A stretch of 11,630 nucleotides of DNA from Calditrichia bacterium (GTDB lineage: Bacteria > Calditrichota > Calditrichia > RBG-13-44-9), in contig JALXCH010000564.1 of NCBI GenBank assembly GCA_026991005.1, positions 1 to 11,630 on the forward strand. Direction: 5' to 3'. Position 1 is the stretch's first letter. Each line of letters starts with the position of its first letter. The notes beneath the pieces were generated by a model, which was not told the origin of the DNA, searched no databases, and saw nothing but the letters and a program-made list of their open reading frames with translations. Of the stretch, positions 1-6,440 are shown piece by piece. Position numbers and translations under genes: made by a program.

Positions 1-135
1 CATTTCGTCCTGCTTGCATCGGATGATTCGTTCTGATTGTGCTGGAGAGATGCTTTTACTGTTTACACAGAAGAATCCTCGCCTTGCTAAAGCAGGAGGT
101 TCTTCGTCTTGCTGAAACAAGACTCAAAATGACAG
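1..135. repeat. Repeat-like intergenic stretch with hairpin units
   Basis: This stretch has no convincing gene and contains related short units. Positions 77-97 and 102-122 align without gaps at 16 of 21 bases, and all five differences are transitions. The second unit forms a perfect 6-bp hairpin (GTCTTG at 106-111, CAAGAC at 118-123, 6-base loop). The first forms a weaker one at the equivalent place (83-86 with 93-96). Two shorter relatives, TTCGTCCTG at 4-12 and TTCGTTCTG at 27-35, lie upstream. The tail CTCAAAATGACAG (123-135) resembles the ending of dispersed intergenic elements that I recall from many bacterial genomes, usually with CTCAGAATGACA. The repeat character inside the window is seen; that it is dispersed genome-wide is inference. 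It may continue past the left edge. Confidence 0.5.
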
Positions 136-191
136 GTGGTTATTTTTTAACTAAACAATTTTATTTGCCAAACAGGTGAAAAATCTATCCG

Positions 192-1940
192 ATGATGAAT
201 TACCGATTTATCATATTGCTCTTTTTTATTTTTTTATGGAATAGTTGCGAGTTCCCCATCGAAACGCGCTCCAGCTCTGAGTTTTCCGGGATACCGGAAA
301 CAATTTTTCAGAGGAACCCTAAAATTTCAGAAAGTATTTTATCTCTTGCCGCCTCCCCTGTTACCGGTAAATTGGCTATCCTTACGGATGGTTACAAAGC
401 ATTGTTTATGTTTTTCCATGACCTCCACACCGGTATGGAAGCACCGTTTAATCCCATCGATATTTCATCTCTTAATGCAGAGTATGGCGATTTTCATAGC
501 TGCCTGTGGGATAGTTCGCTGCAAAAATTTCTTTTGTTCACCAAACAAAAGATACTTTTTTACGACCCTGAAACGGGAACGATAACCGACCCCGGGCTTG
601 CCTGGGAAATGATCCAACCCAGACCGGTACGGGCAGTAGTGGATAACCAGGTATATCGCTATGTTGAATACCATCACAAAACATTTATTTTAATTAATCC
701 TGAAACGAGGATTAAAAAGGAAATTGCTTATTCCCCGGATTATTCTTGGGCGAAACCTTTATTCCGGGGGAGATATTTTGTGGTTCAGGGCACCGACTCA
801 ATGTTTGCATATAATCATTTTCGTATTTTTCGATTTCGACTTAGTCAGTCCGATTCTATTACCATTCTACAGGAAAGTATGAGTAGCCTTAGATATCTTT
901 TTCAGCTGAACGCCCATCAATTTGCGGGAATCGATCGTTCCGATACTCTTCTTATCATGCGTCTTAGGGATGCCCGCATAGAAAAGCGCATTTTTATTCC
1001 TGATTTATCCGGGGCAACAGGAAACATTGTGTACGATGGAAACAGTCTTTATTTCCAGAACGAGAGTTATACATTGTGTCGGTATCATTTGAGTTCCGGT
1101 TTACTGGACACAATTCCCATTAAAAGAAGTGTGAGTTATGATGGGGAGCATTTTAAACTGTTACAGAAAGAGAATGAACACCTCATTTTTCAAGCTAATT
1201 CAGTTATTCATAAATTTCACATTTACGATGCCGGGAATGGTATGCCAATTGAAACGGAGATTTTTCCGGATGCTCAGGTGGAAGATTTATTCTGGAAAGA
1301 TGAAGAAAATCTTTATTTAGCAGAAAGCCGGTATCATCGGAATGAAAAATATTACACGATTTCGCAGTATAACTATTTTTCTGGATACAAAGATTCTCTT
1401 TACACACCTACCCATGGAGTGCCCTTAAAAATGACGGGGAACGGTCCCGTATTTATTAACAAGAATAACACTTACTTATACAATTATTCGGGGAACCTTA
1501 TATATACTTTTCCGGGGAAATCCCGTCAGGTTCTTTACGACTCCACTGAACATCAGTACCGACTGTTTACCCTAACCTCCCAAAATAAAATGGTTATTTC
1601 TTATTTTAAACCGGGTATGGCCATCCAATCCGACACAATATCCCCGCCATTAAGCCGATATGTTCAGTTTTCTTCTCTTATCCCGGCCTGTAGCCCGTTT
1701 CGAATTCACTCATCATTTGAATATTCTTTTTATATTCCTAACATTTTAGGAGAATCATGGATTGAATTTTACATCTCCAACAGAAAGTTTGCCAATTATC
1801 AGAAATTACTTAAGATTTCTCTAAAGCCATTTGTAGAAAATTATGGAACACGGTTTCTCTGGCTACCTGATGGAAAACACGTAATATATGCGAATAAAAA
1901 ACAGGTAATCCGGTTTAATACATGGGCAGAAGTACCCTGA
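192..1940 (+). CDS. Probable lipoprotein with beta-propeller-like repeats
   Basis: I do not recognise a named family. The 582-residue product starts with a short basic N-terminus, a hydrophobic stretch (about residues 6-16) and Cys19 in the context LWNSC. That is a loose lipobox, since Trp at -3 is unusual, so membrane anchoring is likely but not certain. The rest consists of repeated aromatic-rich beta-strand units of the propeller type, such as KILFYDPETGTI (120-131), HKTFILINPETR (162-173), YTLCRYHLSSGLLDT (293-307), NTYLYNYSGNLIYTF (426-440) and FLWLPDGKHVIYA (555-567), with strands spread over about residues 45-575. No catalytic motif is visible. The start at 192 is preceded by AGGTGA (174-179), 12 bases upstream; ATG 195 is also possible. 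The gene overlaps the TonB-dependent receptor gene by 19 bases, which suggests translational coupling and a shared role at the outer membrane. It looks more AT-rich than the genes on the right side of the window. Confidence 0.75.
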   Translation: MMNYRFIILLFFIFLWNSCEFPIETRSSSEFSGIPETIFQRNPKISESILSLAASPVTGKLAILTDGYKALFMFFHDLHTGMEAPFNPIDISSLNAEYGDFHSCLWDSSLQKFLLFTKQKILFYDPETGTITDPGLAWEMIQPRPVRAVVDNQVYRYVEYHHKTFILINPETRIKKEIAYSPDYSWAKPLFRGRYFVVQGTDSMFAYNHFRIFRFRLSQSDSITILQESMSSLRYLFQLNAHQFAGIDRSDTLLIMRLRDARIEKRIFIPDLSGATGNIVYDGNSLYFQNESYTLCRYHLSSGLLDTIPIKRSVSYDGEHFKLLQKENEHLIFQANSVIHKFHIYDAGNGMPIETEIFPDAQVEDLFWKDEENLYLAESRYHRNEKYYTISQYNYFSGYKDSLYTPTHGVPLKMTGNGPVFINKNNTYLYNYSGNLIYTFPGKSRQVLYDSTEHQYRLFTLTSQNKMVISYFKPGMAIQSDTISPPLSRYVQFSSLIPACSPFRIHSSFEYSFYIPNILGESWIEFYISNRKFANYQKLLKISLKPFVENYGTRFLWLPDGKHVIYANKKQVIRFNTWAEVP

Positions 1941-4249
1941 TTGGGACATTCTTTTTACTGATATTTTTCCTTCATACTGCGAGTCAGATGATTCGGTTTC
2001 GTGTTGTAGATGCTATCAGCCTTGAGCCGGTAGCCAATGTATGGATTGGTTGTTCTACTACCGGCCAGGAAGCGACTACCAACGAGGCGGGAAGAGGATT
2101 GTTTACAATTCCCGATTCGATTCAATCTTTTACCTTCCAGTTCATCCGTCTGGGATACGACACCCTCCATTACACACTGGAGCGTCGCCAATTTTCTTCT
2201 GAGAAGGAGATTGTGATAAAATTAACCCCCCGGCCCCTTGTATTGGATTCGGTGGTAGTTCAGCAAACACGGGCTTTCCTCCGGATGGGCAAGCTGCTTC
2301 GGATAACACCCGAAATAACCCGAACCATGCCCTTTTCCCAGAACGATCTTTTCCGCACCATTCCCATGCTACCTTCTGCCAGTGCTGTATCGGATTATGC
2401 TTCGCTTTTTACGGTACGGGGCGCTACTCCCGATCAACACAATTTTTATCTGGATGATGTCCCACTGCTGACCTCGTATCGGATGCGGATAATTATGGGG
2501 GGCGGTACCTCGCTGTTCAATACCAATCTGATTCAAAATGTTGATTTTTATCCCGCCCACTATCCGGCGGATTATGGAGGGCAGGGTGGTGCACTGCTGG
2601 TTACTACGGCTCGCCCGGGCCGTTCCGATGCTTTTGCCGGTAACTTCTTCCTTTCCCCATACGAAACCGGCTTGCAAGTTGAGGGACCTTTATCCCACAA
2701 TTTAACTTTTAATACGGCAGGCAGATTCTCCTACCTGGATCAAATCCTCAACCTCTTGCACTTGGACCAGACAATTCGTCCCCGGTTTGGGGATTGGCAG
2801 GGAAATCTGAACTGGAAACCTCACCGGCAACATCAATTCCGCTTTGGCTGGATGGTTCAGAAAGAGAAAAATTACCTGGATCTTACCCCCGGCTATATTG
2901 ACGACGATCGTTATTCCTTTTTAAACCTGGTGTATGGACATATCCTCTATTTGCGTCATCAATACCGTATTTCCTCCCAGTTCTCGCTGTTAAATGTAAT
3001 GGCTTTTCAGCGGAACGATTTGCAAATGAACGATACTTATTACAATCCCCAATCAAAGAAATATTTCCATAATGTTCTCGTAAATAATCAGCAAATGCAA
3101 TGGACGTTTCGCCAGGTTTTTCGTTATTCGCAGCATCCTCTTGTCATCCGTACCGGATGGGAACTTAATTATTCGCCGACTCGAACCCATCTCCATACTA
3201 TAGTACAACCGTATTATCCCAACATATTTTATGTGAATCGGCGGGATACGCTTTTGTATCTGGCGCAATTTACCCATTTTGAACTGCACCACAGCAACTG
3301 GCGGGTATTTGCCAGTTGGCGAATGGATTTCCACAGTTACTATCATTCCACACTGTATTTCTCTCCACGGTTGGGCTTCACCTATGCCTTTCCGCACGGA
3401 TGGCAATTAGAAATGAACGCCGGTTTGTATCATCAATTTCCATTCACCGATGCTATGGTCTATCGCCGCCCTACTGTAAATATTTTTTCTGTGTACCGGC
3501 TTCATGACGAAACCTTTCGGTTTTACCCTCCTTATCCGGAACGTTTTCGCAAAGCTGCATTGCAGATTCGACGGATATTCAATTCCAGGGAATCCCTTAA
3601 TTTGATATTTTATTTCAGTGAATCCGACAATATGTTTCGAACTATTTTTACCGGTTTTATATTTGAAGATCCCTTGAAAAACAGTGCTTATTCTATCACC
3701 CGCAACGCTGCGCAATTTCAATCCCGGGGAGTTGAATTTTGGGCCAATATTTCCGGCGATGCACCAGCGCAGGGCTGGAATGCCTATTTATCGGCCGCTT
3801 ACCATTATAGCCGGCGAAACGATGGCCGGGGCTGGGTAAACGATCGCAATGATTTTCGCTGGAAGATGGGGGCAGGGTTGGACGTGCATCTCACGCCCCA
3901 TTTGCAATTCTCCACTACGCTTAACTATCTAACCCTGTGCAATTACCCGGTGAAAAATATCTTTCTTATCCAGATTGATTATATGGATCCGGAAGATCCG
4001 GGGATTTGGCACCGGCTCCAGCATCAAAAATATGTTTTCACAACCTATTTTCGTCTGGATGCCCGCTTAAGGTTTATACTGAGTTCTCACCTGCAATTTT
4101 ATCTGGAAGCCATCAATCTAACCAATCATCCCAACCGTTACGATACCTTCCACGGGATTGTGCGAGAAGACCACCGCTATACGATTATGATGACCGATGT
4201 GTACAACCTCCCTTTCCTGATAGGCGCCGGGCTGGAGGTGCGGTTTTAA
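1922..4249 (+). CDS. TonB-dependent outer-membrane receptor
   Basis: The 775-residue product would import a bulky substrate across the outer membrane using TonB/ExbBD energy; the substrate cannot be read from the sequence. Residues 1-21 form a signal peptide (hydrophobic core LIGTFFLLIFFLH, likely cut after HTAS). Residues 24-101 fit a carboxypeptidase-regulatory-like beta-sandwich, common in Bacteroidota-type receptors. LDSVVV (108-113) sits where a TonB-box-like segment is expected. The plug domain spans about 125-232, with FTVRGATPDQHNFYLDDVPL (163-182) and YPADYGGQGGALLVTTA (214-230). The remainder is an aromatic-rich beta-barrel ending in the outer-membrane-protein signature LEVRF with C-terminal Phe, so the 3' end is intact. 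It is shorter than typical SusC proteins (about 1000 residues) and no SusD is present, so it is not an obvious polysaccharide-utilization pair. The ATG at 1922 overlaps the upstream gene and is chosen because it gives the full signal peptide; only a weak, distant AGGT precedes it. Confidence 0.92.
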   Translation: MGRSTLIGTFFLLIFFLHTASQMIRFRVVDAISLEPVANVWIGCSTTGQEATTNEAGRGLFTIPDSIQSFTFQFIRLGYDTLHYTLERRQFSSEKEIVIKLTPRPLVLDSVVVQQTRAFLRMGKLLRITPEITRTMPFSQNDLFRTIPMLPSASAVSDYASLFTVRGATPDQHNFYLDDVPLLTSYRMRIIMGGGTSLFNTNLIQNVDFYPAHYPADYGGQGGALLVTTARPGRSDAFAGNFFLSPYETGLQVEGPLSHNLTFNTAGRFSYLDQILNLLHLDQTIRPRFGDWQGNLNWKPHRQHQFRFGWMVQKEKNYLDLTPGYIDDDRYSFLNLVYGHILYLRHQYRISSQFSLLNVMAFQRNDLQMNDTYYNPQSKKYFHNVLVNNQQMQWTFRQVFRYSQHPLVIRTGWELNYSPTRTHLHTIVQPYYPNIFYVNRRDTLLYLAQFTHFELHHSNWRVFASWRMDFHSYYHSTLYFSPRLGFTYAFPHGWQLEMNAGLYHQFPFTDAMVYRRPTVNIFSVYRLHDETFRFYPPYPERFRKAALQIRRIFNSRESLNLIFYFSESDNMFRTIFTGFIFEDPLKNSAYSITRNAAQFQSRGVEFWANISGDAPAQGWNAYLSAAYHYSRRNDGRGWVNDRNDFRWKMGAGLDVHLTPHLQFSTTLNYLTLCNYPVKNIFLIQIDYMDPEDPGIWHRLQHQKYVFTTYFRLDARLRFILSSHLQFYLEAINLTNHPNRYDTFHGIVREDHRYTIMMTDVYNLPFLIGAGLEVRF

Positions 4250-4298
4250 TTCGCCTGTTCAGGATTTCTCCCCCTATTCCGTGACCTGAACCACCCAA

Positions 4299-4634
4299 TT
4301 GTTCCGGGAAATGTACCGGGTACTGAAACCGGGAGGCCGTTTACTGCTGATTACCCCCAACGTGGCCAAACTAACTAACCGGATTCGTTTGCTCCTGGGG
4401 AAGTTTCCTTCTACTTCCACCGGTAACGAAGGTGTGGATTTCAGCAAACAAAATTGGTTAATGGATGGCGGGCATTTTCACTACTTTACCTTTCGCAGCA
4501 TGCGCCTTTTCTGCCAGCATTGTGGTTTTTCAGAAATTCGTTCCTTTGGCATCGGAACGCTGGGACGCTTTCACCATCTGCGTCCTTCGCTCCTTTCCGG
4601 GAATGTGGTGCTTCTGATTCAAAAATCGGGATGA
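4299..4634 (+). pseudogene. C-terminal remnant of a class I SAM-dependent methyltransferase
   Basis: The open frame gives FREMYRVLKPGGRLLLITPN near its start, which is the late core motif of Methyltransf_11/UbiE-like enzymes. A C-terminal part follows that is typical of the family (HFHYFTFRSMRLFCQHCGF, then GNVVLLIQKSG at the end). A complete enzyme needs roughly another 90-110 residues upstream, including the glycine-rich SAM-binding motif I. Here only 49 bases separate the receptor stop codon from the fragment, and an in-frame TGA lies at 4287-4289. The frame could be started at TTG 4299 or ATG 4311, but neither has a clear ribosome site and the protein (about 107-111 residues) could not bind SAM in the usual way. 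In the frame starting at 4250, FRDLNH runs up to the fragment, which hints at one extra base near 4293-4296, but the residues before it do not look like a methyltransferase. I therefore call it a 5'-truncated gene remnant. Confidence 0.65.
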
Positions 4635-4637
4635 GAG

Positions 4638-4662
4638 CCGTTTGCCACCAGCAAGCAAACGG
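4638..4662. terminator. Hairpin between convergent genes
   Basis: CCGTTTGC (4638-4645) and GCAAACGG (4655-4662) form a perfect 8-bp stem with a 9-base loop. It lies between the methyltransferase remnant and the end of lpxD, which point towards each other. Neither side has an immediate T-run. On the minus strand a run of five T appears about 12 bases after the stem. It may act as a weak bidirectional terminator; the position supports this more than the sequence does. Confidence 0.35.
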
Positions 4663-4675
4663 AGAAGAATGGTGT

Positions 4676-5719
4676 TTACTCCTCTTTCCGCCTGCCCTGT
4701 AAGGCTTCCACCTGGCGTTCCAGTTCCTTGACCCGTTTAAGCAATTCCGGTAACTGATTGACCACCGCTTCGATGCGTTTGGTGCGCATGATGGGGCGGG
4801 CAGGGTATCCAAAAACAATTTCGCCATCGGGAATGCTTTTGGAGACGCCGGACTGAGCGCCAATTTGCACGTAATTCCCAATGGAAATGTGCCCCACGGT
4901 TCCCACCTGACCGCCGACCATCACATGATGGCCAATTTTAGTGGAGCCGGAAATTCCCGCCTGGGCAGCCATCACCGTCCATTCGCCCACTTCCACGTTG
5001 TGGGCAATGTGTACCAGATTATCCAGCTTAGCTCCGCGACGGATGCGCGTCTCGCCCATGGTGGCCCGGTCGATGGTGCAATTGGCACCAATCTCCACAT
5101 CATCTTCAATGACCACGCGTCCCACCTGGGGAATTTTGTGGTACACCCCTTCGTGCGGAGCAAAACCAAATCCATCGCTGCCAATAACCGTACCATTGTG
5201 GATGATGACCCGATTTCCGATTTCGCAATCTTCCCTCACAGAAACCAGGGGATACAACAGGCAATCGGAACCCACCTTTACGCCATCCATCAGTACGCAG
5301 TTGGGGAGGATGCGGGTGCGGTCGCCCACTACGCAGTCGCGTCCGATCACCACATGGGCACCAATGCGAACATCCTTGCCAATTTTGGCTTCGGGGTGAA
5401 TAACGGCGGTAGGATGAATACCCGGTTCCAGCACTTCGCGGGGAGGATGGAATTCCAGAAAAATCTGTAAAAAGCGGAAGTAGGCATCATCCACCACAAT
5501 ATGCGGCAGGGGAATATCCGTTTTAATTTTACGGTCCACAATAATGGCACTGGCACGGGTAGTCCGGAGAAACTCCTTGTAGCGGGGATTAGCCAGGAAG
5601 GTAATCTCCCCCGGTTGGGCAGCATCGATTTTTGCAGCACCGTGGATACGGATGGAACCATCGCCGTGAAGTTCCCCCTCAATGCGGCGCGCAATTTCTT
5701 CAAGAGTGAATTGAGCCAT
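4676..5719 (-). CDS. lpxD: UDP-3-O-(3-hydroxyacyl)glucosamine N-acyltransferase
   Basis: LpxD transfers a 3-hydroxyacyl chain from acyl carrier protein to the 2-amino group of UDP-3-O-acyl-glucosamine, the third step of lipid A synthesis, in the cytoplasm. The 347-residue length is normal for the family. Residues 1-95 form the uridine-binding N-terminal domain (LEEIARRIEGEL, then PGEITFLANPRY at 36-47). Residues about 100-305 are a left-handed beta-helix of hexapeptide repeats (for example IHPTAVIHPEAKIGKDVRIG). The family motif GSDGFGFA is at 180-187. LDNLVHIAHNVEVG carries His240, matching the catalytic His239 of Escherichia coli LpxD. The tail (about 315-345) is a charged helix of the kind that packs in the trimer. 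GGGAG-type purines lie about 10 bases before the ATG. It is the last gene of the minus-strand group, 124 bases after skp, with a terminator-like hairpin between them. No fabZ, lpxC or lpxA follows. Confidence 0.97.
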   Translation of the reverse strand: MAQFTLEEIARRIEGELHGDGSIRIHGAAKIDAAQPGEITFLANPRYKEFLRTTRASAIIVDRKIKTDIPLPHIVVDDAYFRFLQIFLEFHPPREVLEPGIHPTAVIHPEAKIGKDVRIGAHVVIGRDCVVGDRTRILPNCVLMDGVKVGSDCLLYPLVSVREDCEIGNRVIIHNGTVIGSDGFGFAPHEGVYHKIPQVGRVVIEDDVEIGANCTIDRATMGETRIRRGAKLDNLVHIAHNVEVGEWTVMAAQAGISGSTKIGHHVMVGGQVGTVGHISIGNYVQIGAQSGVSKSIPDGEIVFGYPARPIMRTKRIEAVVNQLPELLKRVKELERQVEALQGRRKEE

Positions 5720-5753
5720 AAAACGGTGTTCTCCCTGTTTCCGTTCCGGGGTA

Positions 5754-5793
5754 GAAAAAACAGAAAGGCTCCGCCGTTTTCACCGGCGGAACC
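5754..5793 (-). terminator. Intrinsic-terminator-like hairpin between skp and lpxD
   Basis: Read on the minus strand, GGTTCCGCCG (5793-5784) pairs with CGGCGGAGCC (5776-5767) in a 10-bp GC-rich stem with a single U-G wobble and a 7-base loop. TTTCTGTTTTTTC (5766-5754) follows directly. This is the classical form of a rho-independent terminator. It sits about 50 bases downstream of the skp stop and 34 bases upstream of the lpxD start. A second, AT-rich hairpin (8 bp including a wobble, 3-base loop) lies at 5803-5821, just before it in transcription order. It would end or attenuate the tamB-bamA-skp transcript. lpxD would then depend on read-through or on its own promoter, but I see no convincing promoter in the roughly 35 bases left. 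Confidence 0.75.
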
Positions 5794-5843
5794 TGCGGTA
5801 TTCCAAAAAACTGTTTTTCGGGGGAAGAAAGGGTAACGTCTAA

Positions 5844-6374
5844 TTATTTGGTTTTATTTAATTCTTCCAGCACCCGATCCGTAATGTCGTATTCCGGTTT
5901 GGCAAAGAGCACCACTCCCTGCACAACATCCAGAATGTAGTCGTAGCCTTCTTCCTGACCGATTTTTTGAATCACCTGATCGATTTTATCGTAGAGCGGC
6001 TGGGTGAGTTTCATGTTCTGCTGGTAAAATTCACCCTGGGGACCCAGTTTTTCGTACCGATATTTCTCGATTTTCATGGAAAGTTCCTGAGCCTGTTTCT
6101 CTTTCTCCGCTTTCTTCTCCGGGCTCAACAACAGGCTCTGGCTCTCGATCTCTTTCATCAGATTATCGTACTCCTGGAGCATCTTGTTGTATTCGTCTTC
6201 GTATCCCTTGCGGATTTCATCCAGCTTCTTCTGAATTTCCTGGGCTTCGGGATATTCGGTGAGGATGCGCTGAGAATTCACGTAGCGAATTTTCTGGGCA
6301 AAACTATTATTCCACCCGGCGAGTACCACGAAACTCATTACCAGAATGATGCCTAAGATTTTTTGTGCTTTCAC
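5844..6374 (-). CDS. skp: Periplasmic chaperone of the Skp/OmpH family
   Basis: Skp/OmpH proteins are trimeric periplasmic holdases that keep unfolded outer-membrane proteins soluble on the way to BamA. From the GTG at 6374 the product has 176 residues. MKAQKILGIILVMSFVVLAGWNNSFA is a standard signal peptide, cut before QKIRYVNSQRIL, where the first beta strand of the family begins. The middle (about 45-115) is a highly charged coiled coil (EIQKKLDEIRKGYEDEYNKM, then SPEKKAEKEKQAQELSMKIE), forming the tentacles. The C-terminus (GYDYILDVVQGVVLFAKPEYDITDRVLEELN) matches the closing strand of the core, with the family's YDITDRVL ending. A longer reading from ATG 6386 (180 residues) is possible, but that ATG lies in the ribosome site for the GTG. 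The gene lies 66 bases after bamA, as in many Gram-negative bacteria. Confidence 0.94.
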   Translation of the reverse strand: MKAQKILGIILVMSFVVLAGWNNSFAQKIRYVNSQRILTEYPEAQEIQKKLDEIRKGYEDEYNKMLQEYDNLMKEIESQSLLLSPEKKAEKEKQAQELSMKIEKYRYEKLGPQGEFYQQNMKLTQPLYDKIDQVIQKIGQEEGYDYILDVVQGVVLFAKPEYDITDRVLEELNKTK

Positions 6375-6379
6375 TCTGT

Positions 6380-6384
6380 CCTCC
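6380..6384 (-). promoter_or_regulatory. Ribosome binding site that selects the GTG start of skp
   Basis: On the minus strand, GGAGG (6384-6380) is followed by five bases and then GTG (6374-6372). This is a near-ideal Shine-Dalgarno arrangement. The alternative ATG at 6386 contains the first G of this motif and has no purine-rich site of its own (AATTAAAAGT precedes it). The GTG is therefore the better start. Confidence 0.75.
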
Positions 6385-6440
6385 ATACTTTTAATTGGTT
6401 ACCATAAAATAATTTATTCAACAATGATTTTTGTTTCGGA

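Noticed and set aside
1..135. CRISPR-like array
   Set aside because: The units are imperfect, have no unique spacers of constant length and no adjacent cas genes.
160..167. Possible Bacteroidota-type -7 promoter element (TTTATTTG, one mismatch to TAnnTTTG)
   Set aside because: No TTG element is found at the expected distance upstream, and the AT-rich context makes chance matches likely.
192..4249. SusD/SusC polysaccharide-utilization pair
   Set aside because: The order and domain content do not fit: the lipoprotein is propeller-like instead of helical SusD, and the receptor is about 200 residues shorter than typical SusC.
4865..5470. Plus-strand open frame of 201 codons opposite lpxD
   Set aside because: The lpxD hexapeptide repeats read on the other strand create it; the translation has no recognisable motif.
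6387..6440. Possible promoter in the AT-rich bamA-skp gap (TTGTTG with a -10-like sequence)
   Set aside because: At a 17-base spacing the -10 box matches only two of six consensus bases.
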